A DNA stretch of 64,000 nt. Source: Haberlea rhodopensis (Eukaryota > Streptophyta > Magnoliopsida > Lamiales > Gesneriaceae). The position numbers were made by a program, and so were the translations under genes. Below the pieces are notes generated by a model. It saw only the letters and a list, made by a program, of their open reading frames with translations. It was not told the origin of the DNA and did not search any database. Each line of letters starts with the position of its first letter. The first letter of the stretch is position 1. Location of the stretch: contig CAJQUN010000401.1 of NCBI GenBank assembly GCA_907163345.1, positions 434,001 through 498,000 on the forward strand, in the 5' to 3' direction. Shown here piece by piece: positions 11,629 through 22,652 of this stretch.

Positions 11629-12858
11629 TGTTGAGTTTAATGCTTAATTTATCTCCGAATTATTTATGAGTTTTGATGATCAACAAAACTTGCATTTGTT
11701 ATACTAATGTGTCTACTTAGTGTACATGGTTAGATGGTTGAAAAATGGATTGTTTGAAGGAAATCAAATCTGCAAGGACATGGGCGGATCGCCCCAGGCG
11801 ATGGCAGCCAAGAGAGACATCGCCATGCACATCGACTGAAGCGACGCCGAGGACCACGCGCATGGAGAGATCGCCGGAGACGATGAGGATAACACCTGAG
11901 GCGATGCATGATTCGATTGAGGCGATGGAACAATCGTTTGAGGCGATGACAATTTCTGATCATTTAAAGCTACGGCATTGATTTCTGGTAATGATGGCCT
12001 GAGGCGATCTGTACATCGCCTGAGGCGAACTGTGCAATATTCTAACCGTTGGTGCGTGGCGATGGCGATCGCCCGAGGCGATGTCCGAGGCGATCTTGTA
12101 GTGATTCAAGCCTTATGTGTAGCAACGGCTAGTAGGAGCCTTGTGAGCCTTCTACACTATAAATATGGATGTTTTGGAACAATTTGAAGACAACAAACAA
12201 GAGTATAAACTACAAGAAAGTTGTGTTCAATCAAAATCATTCTAGCATTGCAAACTTCATACATTTGTGTTGTATTGGAGTTTGTAATTTATTTCTTGTG
12301 TGAGAGCTTTTGATTCTTCATGTTGTTACACCGTGAATGTGTTATTTGATTTATTGTAAGGTCCTTCAACACCGACGCAAGTTGAAAATTGTATAAGACA
12401 TCAACAAGTGAAGTTGGTGCAAGGTTGTGGCTATCATTGGAGCCTTTAAGGCCAAGAAGACTCGTGAAGAGTGTGTGTGACTCGAGAAGAGTTTGTGTGT
12501 GGCTATCCTTGGAGCCCTTAAGGCCAAGAAGACTCGTGAAAGTGTGCTACTCGGGAAGAGTGTGTTGTGGCTAACTTGGAGCCCTTAAGGCCAAGATCAA
12601 AGTGTTCTAGTGGAACCTCGGTTGGACGTTTCTAGCCGGGAAGAGGAGACGTAGACGATTCATCGCCGAACTTCTATAACAAATATTTGTATCGTTTATC
12701 GCTTTATTTACTGTACGCATTTATTTATTACTTCTTATTATTTATTGTTCGATTGACTTGAAGTCTTCCGCAGCGCAAATTCGACTATTTGCAAATTCAT
12801 TTTAAAACGCTAAAGCAACCAAGGAACCTCATTCACCCCCCCTTCTTCGGTTCCAACA
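11629..12858 (+). repeat. 5' LTR of a Ty1-copia element
   Basis: Starts TGTTGAGTTTAA and ends TTCCAACA, the usual TG...CA form, directly followed by AG and a primer-binding site. Positions 11780-12100 are dense in GCGATCGCC/GAGGCGATG motifs. At 12150-12180 a CTATAAATA-type TATA box suggests the LTR promoter. At about 12420-12600 a unit of roughly 70 bp (GGAGCCCTTAAGGCCAAGA core) is repeated three times. An alternative start lies at 11610 (TGTTGAGTCTT). Confidence 0.75.
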
Positions 12859-12860
12859 AG

Positions 12861-12873
12861 TGGTATCAGAGCC
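12861..12873 (+). other. Retrotransposon primer-binding site
   Basis: TGGTATCAGAGCC, complementary to the 3' end of initiator methionine tRNA, two bases after the LTR end. Confidence 0.9.
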
Positions 12874-12904
12874 ATTTGATTTTTGTTTTAAATCAAATTT
12901 TTTT

Positions 12905-13165
12905 ATGGCTAATCTAGCAAGTGAGTTTGCTTAAGGTCAATCGATCAATCGTCATCCGCTCTTCACGGGAGATAACTACGGATATTGGAAGAATAGAATT
13001 TCTCTATATATTCAATCCGTAGATTATGACATATGGAAGATAATTGTAAAAGGTCCACATATTCCTTTAAAGGAAGTTGAGGGGAAGAATGTTCCCAAAT
13101 AAATGGACGACTTTACAAGGGCATATATGATTTTAATTTCTCAAAATGCTAAAGCGGACAGGTAG
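12905..13165 (+). pseudogene. Broken copia gag fragment
   Basis: After the primer-binding site the translation starts MANLAS and, beyond an early stop, reads FTGDNYGYWKNRISLYIQS and later WKIIVKGPHIP and AYMILISQNAKA, the start of a copia gag. TAA codons interrupt it near 12932 and 13100. The element stops near 13165 where accggttc-rich sequence begins, so pol and the 3' LTR are missing. Confidence 0.75.
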
Positions 13166-13293
13166 CACCGGAACCTTTAGTGCTACCGGTTCCAATCCAT
13201 GGAACCGCTTCGGACCGATATATTCCCGGTTCAGAAGCGGTTAGGAACCGGTTAGCCCGGTTCCTATTCCGAATCGAGCTAACCTGCTCGGAC

Positions 13294-13298
<5 letters not shown>
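13166..13298. mobile_element. ACCGGTTC-rich fragment, hAT-like end
   Basis: Dense in AACCGGTT/CCGGTTC repeats in both orientations, matching the style of blocks at 24.6-24.9 and 57.2-57.3 kb. Such clustered subterminal repeats are typical of hAT element ends. It abuts the broken copia gag on one side and a TA microsatellite on the other. Confidence 0.45.

Positions 13299-13359
<61 letters not shown>
13299..13359. repeat. (TA)n microsatellite
   Basis: An uninterrupted TA run of about 30 units. A translated ORF through it (poly-Tyr/Ile) is an artefact. Confidence 0.95.
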
Positions 13360-13362
<3 letters not shown>

Positions 13363-13900
13363 TTCTAAAACTGAATTTGTCTTCCAAAGTTAAGTTTACA
13401 GATATTTTCATAGAGTTCTTATATTATTAAAGAATATTTTTTGTGTAAATGTATAAAAAGTTATTTTACACTTTTAAATAATTCAAATTAAACTCCAGTA
13501 ATTAGTTAGAAATAATTATTATTGTTGCTAAAATAATTTTTATAAATTTAATATGAAATTGTTTTACGATTATCATAACAGTTTTGTCAAACCTTTGGAC
13601 CAATCCACGTGGACTCAAATCTGTGTCAGCTAATCGGATTTTTGATGTTATATCACTGTTTTTAGCGATCTGAGAATATTTTATTTGAAATATTCACAAT
13701 GCATATTACAAATATATGGTAAGATGTAAAATCGGACGTATAATTTTAGAGAAGGGGGGCAGAAAAAATTTAAAATAAATATTTTAGGCCAAAATTTTTT
13801 TAGGGGTTACAATATAATTTAAGGATGGGCAAAATATTATTTTTAAGGGCAAATTACAATGAGGTACAATTTTTAGGGGTAAAATTGCAATTCAAATAAT

Positions 13901-13910
13901 CTTATATAAA
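13901..13910 (+). promoter_or_regulatory. TATA box of the WIP zinc-finger gene
   Basis: CTTATATAAA about 80 bp before the ATG at 13988, leaving a short leader with CT-rich and CAAACTC sequence. Confidence 0.6.
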
Positions 13911-13987
13911 CAGTATTAGCCTACAAAACAATTCAATCAACCAAACTCAAAACTTCTCGCTTCTCCTCCAAATATACTTCTTCAGTC

Positions 13988-16900
13988 ATGACAGAACCCT
14001 ACAATAATTTCACAGAACACTGCTTCAACTTCATTCCTCTCCATTCCTCATCAACTCATCAATATTACCCCAACACACCGCAAATCACCACTACTTCATC
14101 TTCTCCAACAGAAGCTCTTCCTCTTCTCAAGACCCTAAGCCTTTACCAAGAATCATGCACAGAACCCTCGACAAATTATCCACTAAACTATGAACAAAAT
14201 TCAGAGAAAAATCCGAATTTTAGTAATAATATAGAAGATGAAAATGTAACTGTGGCATTACATATAGGGCTTGGAATCCCTTGTTCTGAAGTGGGTTATG
14301 ACAAAATAATGGATAAGGAAGGTACGGATATACTCTCAGGGTTGCCTTTAAACAGGTTGAATATGGGTCAGTATTGGATTCCCACGCCTTCGCAAATTCT
14401 TATTGGTCCGACTCAGTTTTCTTGTCACCTTTGTCCCAAGACTTTTAACAGATACAATAATCTGAAGGTAAGTTTTTTATTTTATTTTTTGACATTTCGA
14501 TGAACCCTAGAATAAATTTATGTGTATGTTAACTAGTTTTCTTTTCACAACAACCTAAGTATCTGTTTTACTTTGATATTTTATAATTTGACTATTGAAA
14601 ATAAGTTAAGGTTTTGATTTAGTGCTTGATCTTAGTTGTGTTTTGAAGTTCATAGGTACATATATTTATGCTATCTATAAGGTCAATTTTACAATCGTTG
14701 TAACTTCTAATGCGATCATGTTCCTTCCCAGAAAGAACATATGAATAGTGCTTGGTAGGTTGGAAAAATATGCTCGATAAATTGAAATTAAGCATGAAAA
14801 AGACGAAAATAGTGATGCCTATTGGTTTAGTATAAATAGAATAACTCCATTTAAATTAAAAAATACATATTCTAGAGATTAAACATTAGAAATCAAATAA
14901 AATATGTACATCTTGTTGCATATTATCCTCTTCTTCAAGGTTGAGTGCTTTAAACTTTTGCGGTATGTAAGATTCATGATTTGTAGTGCTATTATCACGA
15001 ATCATAGAGGTTGTATCTTGAGAAACGAATTTACTGCAACCTTAAACAAGGGACAATATCGTTTTAAGGACAGAAAATTTAATTCTTATCTCGACCTTCA
15101 AAGTCATTTGTCACATAGCAATTATATTGCCCAAACACACACTTTGCAGAAATATACCAACAACTCTCTCTTTTCTTTGAAATCTATCAATCGTTATCAA
15201 CCCATTAACACTGTGTACTGAATTAAAATTAGATCATATCATATTTGAAGTCAGGATAGATATAAAACAAATTTTTTTTCTTCTTTTTATGGGGAAAAAT
15301 TATATAAAAACTTATTTATTTTTTTTAAAATTAGGAGGGAGAGATTGTATAAATTGATAGCAAATTCCTCTGAAATTTGAAGTGCAGCAGCGCTGTAGAT
15401 CAGCCAAACACATATAACAGAGAGTTTGTAACCCGCCAAATGTATGTGTTCGAAATGACAACAGAAACTTATTTGCTGTGCTTACTGATTCAATTGGTTT
15501 TCTTAATCATATATCTCGTACCTCCACTGCAATATGTAAATGTCCACGGCACATAGTACAGGGACACAACGCATGTTTCAGCTGTCTGTTCTTTAATATA
15601 GTACATGCATACTGAAATATTTGTATCTACACCCTACAAACTACGTACTACTCAGTAAATAGAGTTTGAATTATTTCACTCTAATGTAAAACTCGTGTTG
15701 GACTAGTACAGTGGTTGGTTGCTAAAATTGATTACTGCTTTCACTCCATTACTTGCTGCCGCCTCCCTGTCTGAGCAGATCCACAGCAAGCGCCGATGTA
15801 TATTACAACTTGGTTGTATGGAAAGGGATGTGATTTAATGTTTGTCAAAGCTCATAAATATCCTTATAAATCCGAAGGCACAAATTTATTTTCATTTGCT
15901 TCAATTGTCTTTATGAGCTTTAATGAAGGCTTTTGCCAAATAAAATAAAATAAAAAGAGATATCATATCAGACATGATTGACGGTCGTGTTTTGATTGTA
16001 TCTGATTATACGAATAACGATCGCATCCTTATTAAATCGAATGTTTGGGGAATAATTTAATATTTTTAAATAGCGATTGATTTATTCTTTATTGAAAATT
16101 ACTATAAATATTTTAGAATTTAAGAATGATAAAGATTTGTATGATTAATAAAATATTAAATGAATGTAGAAAGACACTCGTGTCACTAATCTATAAGAAC
16201 AAGACTGACATTCAGAGTTGCTGCAACTATCGTGTGATGAAACTCATGTGTCACATAATGAAGCTCTGAGAGAGGGTGATTGATTGTTTGTTAAGGATGG
16301 AGATTAAAATCTCGAAGAACCAATTCAGGTTAATGCCAAGGACGTCTATAACGTAAGCTATCAATTTACTTCGCCAACTTATAGACCCCGATCGTGAGGG
16401 GAGTAAAGATCTGCATCTGGTATTTATCGACTTGGAGAAGGCTTATGAAGTTATGATAAAGTGACAAGGGAGATATTGTGGTGGACTTTGATGAAGAAAA
16501 GAGTTATCATCAAGTATGTCAATATAATCAATGATATGTACGATAATCAAGGATATGCACGACGAATTAGCTTCCAAAATTAGAAAGTGCAGTAGGTGGC
16601 AATTCAGTTCTCTATGACTATTGGATTGCACTAAGGGTATTGAGTCCTTTCTTGATCGCTTTAGTGATTGATGAGATCACGAAAGTCTTACAGATTGAAT
16701 TACCATGGACCACGATTTTCGCTGAAGATGTTGTGTTAATCGATAAGACCATGGGAGAAGTTAATGCTAAATTGGAATTATGGAGAGAAACCTTGGAAAC
16801 AAATGGTTTTAGATTAAGTAGGTCTAAAATATATTGAGTGCAAATTTAGTGGTCTATATCTCGGGCTCCTGGTGTTGCAACACTCGATGGCCAATAGATA

Positions 16901-18038
16901 TTAATGAGTAGCAAGTTTCGATACCTATGTTATATGAAATTGTAATATCCCGCTGAGATTCCAACGGTGGTTTTATAAAACTTGCATTAGACCTGTAATG
17001 CTATATGAGACGGAATGCTGGGCACCCAAGTTGAATCACGTCCAAAATATGAATATGCAGAGATGTGTATGCTTCGTTGGATGAGTGGTAAGAATAGAAG
17101 AGATAAATGAATAAAGACATTCGAGCTGAAGTATGTGCGACATGTATTGAAGATAAGATGCAAGAAATTCATTTACGATGGTTTGGTCACGTACGACGTA
17201 GGCTTATTAATGCATCTGTTCTTCGAGTAGAGTCAATGGATTTCGATCCTTTCACGAGAGCAAGGTGACGATCGAAGAAGATATGACTCGAAGTTATGTA
17301 AAAAGATTTGGAGTGTAAAGTGATCAACGAGGATATTCTAAGCAGCGTTTGGTGAAGACTGACGCATGTGCGTGAATTGATTTATTTTATGGTTTATGTA
17401 GCCTAACCCAAGCTATTGTGATTAAAGACTTAGTTGTTGTTGTTGTATGAGTGTGGTGGGCATGAGTCGTGGCAAAACGAAAAATTTAAACCACGACTAT
17501 GTCTGTAGTACTTACTGAGTTAATGTACCTGTCTATTATAATTACACACTTACTCTCCCGTGTTAGGTTTAACTGCGTGTGACATATATAATTTCAGATG
17601 CATAGGTGGGTGCATGGATCACAATACAGAAAAGACCCCGAATCCCTACGAGGCGCTCAGCCCACAGCCATGCTAAGATTACCATGCTACTGCTGCGCAC
17701 CAGACTGCAAGCACAACATTGATAACCCAACAGCCAAGCCGTTTAAAGATTTCAGAACCCTTCAGACACATTACAAGAGGAAACATGGTTCCAAACCCTT
17801 CATGTGCAGAAAGTGTGGGAAGCCATTTGCGGTGAAAGGTGACTGGAGAACACACGAGAAGAACTGTGGCAAGATTTGGTACTGTGTTTGTGGCTCCGAT
17901 TTTAAGCATAAAAGCTCATTAACAGATCATGTCAAGGCATTTGGAATAGGGCATGGAGGTCTGGGGATTGAGCTTGAGCAGTTTGATGAGGAAGATGAAG
18001 CATCAACGTCTGAGATTGAGCAAGGAGGGGATAAGTAA
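13988..18038 (+). CDS. WIP-type C2H2 zinc-finger transcription factor
   Basis: Two exons, 13988-14467 and 17598-18038, with a GT-AG phase-0 intron, give 306 residues. The N-terminus has the acidic VTVALHIGL motif (88-95) and the W-I-P triad at 130-132 in GQYWIPTPSQILIGPTQFSC. Four fingers follow: C146/C149/H162/H166, C193/C198/H218/H223, C230/C233/H246/C250 and C256/C258/H271/H279. The tail is acidic. WIP proteins (TT1, NTT and relatives) act in the nucleus in seed-coat, fruit, root-cap and leaf development. The N-terminal MTEPY...F and the ALHIGL context look nearer the WIP2/NTT-WIP4-WIP5 branch than TT1; this is recall. It differs from the usual finger linker at R163, V165 and D173, where M, G and G are typical. 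The intron is 3.1 kb and houses a LINE remnant. Confidence 0.93.
16160..17447 (+). mobile_element. Dead RTE-like LINE in the WIP gene intron
   Basis: Broken frames read as non-LTR reverse transcriptase: YKNKTDIQSCCNYR and KLMCHIMKL near 16200, DLHLVFIDLEKAYE near 16430, and a frame at 16640-16837 with SPFLIALVIDE, FAEDVVLID and WRETLETNGFRLSRSK. The catalytic FADD box reads FAED. Stops and frameshifts are numerous. The 3' end has the GTAGCC...TTAGTTGTTGTTGTTG form typical of plant RTE elements ending in TTG repeats. It sits in the sense direction inside the intron and is inactive. Confidence 0.8.
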
Positions 18039-18702
18039 TCTTCATCTATCTGATTTCATATGATCTGCTTCTTGAAAGGTTTATTATAACTTTTTTTTGG
18101 GAAGGCTTGTTTCTTATAACAATGGTTATTAGTTTTGCTTTTTTGTTTTTATTGACAGCTTGATTGTCTTTTTTTATTTGTATGTTTCTAGGTTTAGCAT
18201 ACCATGGAAGGTCATATATATTGCAATAGATCCAATCACATAATACAACGATACCGGTCCAAAGGAGGGATCAATATGCAAACATAGTATCTATTTAGAT
18301 ATGCTCGAATGACTCATTGAGAATATACACAACCCTATTCCAACATGGTTCGGTATGGAATGAACTTATAATCGTGGAACCGATCTCTAGAGCTAAAATT
18401 ACTATCTTCCACAAATAGGGCACAATCCAAACCATTTGATAAACCAACTATTCATATGTACATAAATTTAAAAATCGGTATTTTGATGTTTTCGAGTATA
18501 CAGAATCAACCAATGCTCCATATTCCGCGATATTAAAGGACCAATTTGAGACAACGCCCAAAGAAATATAAACCAATGATAAATAAATCATAAACATAGA
18601 GTAATTATTTATTGCGGTAGCTAAATTTCATTCAGAAATTGTTCTACACTATAACTACGTACAGCCACAAGAAAAGAAAATGCAATGAAATTCAAACCAC
18701 CC

Positions 18703-18711
18703 CTATAAAAG
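18703..18711 (+). promoter_or_regulatory. TATA box of the AG-peptide gene
   Basis: CTATAAAAG about 110 bp before the ATG at 18819. Spacing allows a leader of about 80 nt. Confidence 0.6.
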
Positions 18712-18818
18712 CCCTTCAAATCCACACAATTCCATTCACACGCAAACTACGTACATATTTGCTCAGCCCATTTGGAGGTCTCTCTCCGACAATCGGCAGC
18801 CACCGCACGCACGTGTAA

Positions 18819-19016
18819 ATGGACATGAAGAAAATTGCATGCCTTGCCATCATTGTGGTGGCGGCCGCTTCCATGTGCACCGCCACAGCGGACACCAACA
18901 ACGCGGCTGAGGCACCATTTCCCACCGTGATAAATGATGCTATCGCTGACTTGCCGGTTGGTGGATCCTTCATTGCGGCCTCGCTGTTGTCTTTCTTTGC
19001 ACTATACATGGCCTAG
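18819..19016 (+). CDS. Arabinogalactan peptide-like, GPI-anchored
   Basis: A 65-residue protein beginning MDMKKIACLAIIVVAAASMC. It has the architecture of AGP20/AGP23-type AG peptides: an N-terminal signal peptide (1-24, ending TATA), a very short mature segment, and a C-terminal hydrophobic GPI signal (GGSFIAASLLSFFALYMA). Members are secreted, O-glycosylated on hydroxyproline and attached to the outer plasma membrane. The mature part (DTNNAAEAPFPTVINDAIADLP) holds only three prolines and lacks the usual AP-AP-GP run, so glycosylation would be slight. Single exon with its own TATA box; the 3' UTR carries an ATGT microsatellite at about 19056-19075. Confidence 0.8.
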   Translation: MDMKKIACLAIIVVAAASMCTATADTNNAAEAPFPTVINDAIADLPVGGSFIAASLLSFFALYMA

Positions 19017-19329
19017 ATAGGCTTCAAATTTTATCTTGAAGACATACAAGACAAATGTATGTATGTATGTATGTTGTGTGAAATAATATTGTCGTTGCCT
19101 TTCGGGATTCTCCTTATTTTTCATTTATTTGATGCACCTTGTGTATTCAATTAATATAATATGATAATAAAGGCACATGTTTTTAATTGGGCATGTTAAG
19201 AGGCGCAATAATAGTAATAATAATAATTATTATTATATGATCAAACGATTGTCGTTTTACCTAAAGCTGTAGCTAATGATAATGATGCAACTCAAATCTT
19301 AAATAATATAGTTGTCCAAACGTCACGCT

Positions 19330-19640
19330 TTGTAAAAGCTAGAAACCCCCATCTTGCCTGAAAATGCTGCCAACGCCACCACCACAATCTCTCATCAAGA
19401 ATATCTCCCAGCATGTTGAGACTTGTCTCACATTGGGAACTGTAAGCTTTGTGAGCTTCTTATAAGATACATGAGTTACTCCACTCATTGCCAATTGGTT
19501 TTAAGTTGGAACCACATGTATTCTTAACATAATATCATACCCCTTATAAGATATGTGAGCTACTTCACTCATTGCCAATTGATTTTAAGTTGAAACCCCG
19601 TATATTCTTAACATAGCATCAGCTCATTGGTCCCCAAATG
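19330..19640. repeat. Duplicated LTR-like segment
   Basis: Two tandem copies of about 90 bp (CTTATAAGATA...CACTCATTGCCAATTG...TTCTTAACAT) lie at about 19460-19545 and 19550-19635. Each ends in a degraded form of the tRNA-Met primer-binding site. This resembles the ends of small LTR elements, but no full element can be drawn. Confidence 0.4.
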
Positions 19641-20781
19641 TTTTCATGTCAATGATTCTGTCGTAGTCCATCCTGTTTAATATAAGCTACGACAAAACAA
19701 TCAAGTGATAATTAGAATTGTAGAACATTTATCACTAAAACTAGATTCCTCGTAATTACAAACAATTTTAGACAAAACAATCCATCTAAAATGTATATAC
19801 CATTTGAACATGTTGCGAATTAGCGTGGGATTCTACTAGGGATTCTTCTACATATGTTCCATATTTTCTTCTTCGCCATCTTACATCTCCAAAACCCATT
19901 TCTGACTTAATTAAAAAAAAAAACCATTTCACAACATTTCTCCAAAATATATTTTAATTAGTGGTTAAAAAATAAAAATATAACAATAAATACTATGCGT
20001 ATTCATTTTTACGAAGATTTTTTAATTTTATTTTGCCTTTTTATCTCTCTCTTCTTCTTCTGGTAAAATATTCGATTAGGTCCAATAATAAATATAATAA
20101 TCATATAATATATGATACACGGTGTTTCAAAATTTCAAAAAGATTTGATATGTGATGATTCATTTTGCTACTTTCAAAAAATTAAGATATAAACAATAAA
20201 ATTAGGACATGATTATAGGCGAATTTACACTCTTTACATCATGAAATGTATTGTTATATGCGATTGTTTGTTAATTTTTTGTAAATAGAGTTAACCAGTT
20301 AAATTATAATGTTTCATATAAGCTTTAGTTGATTAATTTATTGACATATTCATTTTTTTTTATGATTTACGCAATATAATTATATATATCTAGTATATTT
20401 AGGAAATTACGACATGTTGATTTGATATTTTAAGTAGCCAAAATTCAGATTAGCCTTTCCTTACGTGGATTTTCTTACTATTTGATTAATGTCATATGAT
20501 ACCACTTATGCCAGATACTCTCTTATATATGTCTTCCTTTTGTTTTTTCTTTCTTTTTTTTTACAATTTTAGTTAATTGTATCAAAATATTGGCCCTTTG
20601 TGCTAATATGACCCTGACGTGCGCCTTGTTAGCAATAGGGGACTAAAATTGCAAAGCAGAAAATCAAATTACAAAAAACTGAAAGAAAGATACCGAAATA
20701 AGATTAAAATTTGATAATATATAATACCAAAATCGTAAATAAACAAGCTTATAAAATGGATGTTGCCATTTTTCTCAAAGA
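19641..20781. other. AT-rich spacer
   Basis: No coding or structural signal beyond AT-rich DNA. Confidence 0.4.
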
Positions 20782-20931
20782 GGAGCTGACATTGACTACC
20801 CAAAATGGAGCTGATGCAGGCTACTCAGAGTGGAGCTGATGCAGACAACCTAGGGTGGAGCTGACGCAGACTACCCAAAAGATAAGCTAACATGGACTAC
20901 CCAAAAAGGAGCTGATGCAGACTTCCCAGAG
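20782..20931 (+). repeat. 25-bp minisatellite, six units (array A)
   Basis: Six units with an exact 25-bp period, core GGAGCTGATGCAGACTACCC, starting at 20782, 20807, 20832, 20857, 20882 and 20907. The period is not a multiple of three and no ORF runs through, so it is non-coding. It lies just upstream of a polypurine tract and LTR start. Confidence 0.9.
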
Positions 20932-21035
20932 GAACAAGACTCCCACAAGATAAGCAAGATCCTAGTAAGAGGATGAAGAATCTCAAACATATTTTCAAAA
21001 TCAAGTTGGGCATTATGAACATCCATGCACAATTT

Positions 21036-21250
21036 GAGCGGGAGTGTTGAAAATAATATAATTCAAAATTGACGGCAGCCTACCAACGAAGAAAACGTGA
21101 AAAATTAAGGTTGCTATATAAATTTAGAAAAATCGAAATTGTATACGTAAGTTGTTTTCTAACTATCAATATGTCTATTGTATTCATTTACAATTGGAGA
21201 AATAAGAATCCCTAAAATGATATTAAACACACAATTTCTCCCAAAACCTT
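21036..21250 (+). repeat. Polypurine tract and LTR 1 of a non-autonomous element
   Basis: GAGCGGGAG (21036-21044) precedes TGTTGAAAATAATA at 21045, the usual polypurine tract plus LTR start. About 150 bp match the LTR beginning at 22653 closely. The 3' limit of the LTR is not clear. Confidence 0.6.
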
Positions 21251-21289
21251 AGATTTTTAATATGGTAAGATTCGATTAAAAACAAAAAC

Positions 21290-22249
21290 TAAGGTATTTA
21301 AAGCACACAACTACCAACCAGTAGCCGAAAAAAGAGAGGCGGAAGTTTGTGCACCATCGCAAGCATAATCCTTAAACTGTGTGCAACCATGGCCGACACC
21401 GCCAAGGCAGAAAAACGGAGGCCGAGAAAACCTTGAGCGCAAACTAAACAATCGCGAGTGTGAATCGAAACATCGTGAGTCGAACCTTCAAGCATGTGAG
21501 CCGCGAGCCACGAGCACTTCCCAAGGCTTCAAACCAAAACAACGAGCCGCCACAAGTGCATAACCAACCGCCGTGAGCCATCGCAAGCGTGAAACAATCC
21601 AACGGAACGCATGCCTAAAAGCACATAACCAAGCACCAGTAGCCGCTGCAGCATTTCCAGCGAGAGCACAGCAGCCGCAAGCCACGACTCGAGTCGCTGC
21701 CAAAGCAACAAGAAAAAACCCTAACATCAAGCCACCGCAAGCTGCGAAAACATATGCACGATCGCCGCTTAAACTCTAGCAACCACGTCCTCTCTACAGC
21801 GAACCAGCAGCAAGGTGGGAAGTGATTTGCTTGATGAAAAATATCAGCCTGTAGGGAGCATTGCCAACTGAAAAAATAGAATAATATGATAAAAAAGAAG
21901 AAGCAATCACATTATTGAAAGAAGAACAAAGAAAGAGTTTGTAAAGTAAAATAAAAAAAGAGAGAGAAGATGGCTTTGAGAGAATTAAAGATGAAAGTTT
22001 GAGGTGTTGCCGACAAGAAATTAATATGAGCCAAGCGAAGATGTCTTTGTGTGGTATGAGAAATTAAAAAAGGAAAAAATAAAATAAATTTTGGAAAATT
22101 AAGAAGAAAAATAACAACGTGGTTGAAAGCTATTTGGTGGTAGAAATTAAGCCCAGGTTCGGTCATTAAAAAAATAAATTGTTAAAATTATTAAAAAAAT
22201 TCTCCCTAAAAACTTGAGTTTAAAAAAGAAAAAAAATTCACTCCAAGAA
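21290..22249. other. Internal region of the non-autonomous LTR element
   Basis: Positions 21300-21800 are GC-richer with recurring CCGCAAGCC/GAGCCACGA-like words. ORFs on both strands are low-complexity and match no retroelement protein. Positions 21830-22230 are purine-rich. No gag or pol is visible, so it looks like a non-coding (LARD/TRIM-like) interior. Confidence 0.4.
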
Positions 22250-22395
22250 GAGGAGCAGTGCCGACTATCTAAGCGGAGCTGACACTGACTATCCAAAAAA
22301 GAGCTGACAGTACCCAAAGTGGAGCAGATGCAGGTTACCCAGTGTGGAGCTGACGTAAACAACCCAGAGTGGAGCTGATGCAGACTTCCACTAGG
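22250..22395 (+). repeat. 25-bp minisatellite, about six units (array B)
   Basis: Same GGAGCTGA...ACCCA unit as array A, more diverged and with one 21-bp unit. Like array A it precedes an LTR start, here at 22653. Confidence 0.8.
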
Positions 22396-22442
22396 GACAA
22401 GATCCCACAAGAGGAGCACGATGCCATAAAGATGAGAGGATA

Positions 22443-22567
22443 TTCTATGCTACCCCATGGGGTATTGTCCCATGAGGTATTTGATTGACCCAAATTTAAT
22501 TTGGGGAATGAGTCCACTTCTCCAATTATATTTGGGCCAATCATTCCCACCATGGGGTAGGGTAGAA
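22443..22567. mobile_element. Small MITE inside the LTR element
   Basis: Perfect inner inverted repeats CTACCCCATGG (22450-22460) and CCATGGGGTAG (22550-22560), extendable outward with two mismatches to TTCTA/TAGAA. The segment is absent from the corresponding place in the upstream copy (about 20970), where the sequence runs straight through AAGAGGATGAAGAATCTC. That gives a filled and an empty site for a MITE of about 125 bp. Confidence 0.7.
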
Positions 22568-22652
22568 AAATCCAAAGATGAGGAAGAGTCTCAAACAGTT
22601 TTTCAAAGTCAAGTTGGGGATTGCGAACATCCATGCACAATTTGAGAGGTAG

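Noticed and set aside
13180..13368. 62-codon ORF through the TA repeat
   Set aside because: Its C-terminal half is translated microsatellite (Tyr-Ile repeats) and the first half is ACCGG element sequence.
20782..20931. CRISPR-like regular array
   Set aside because: Units are contiguous 25-bp tandem repeats without unique spacers, in a plant retroelement.
21298..21779. Several overlapping ORFs in the GC-richer block
   Set aside because: Open on both strands through low-complexity CCGCAAGCC-type words, inside a non-coding element interior.
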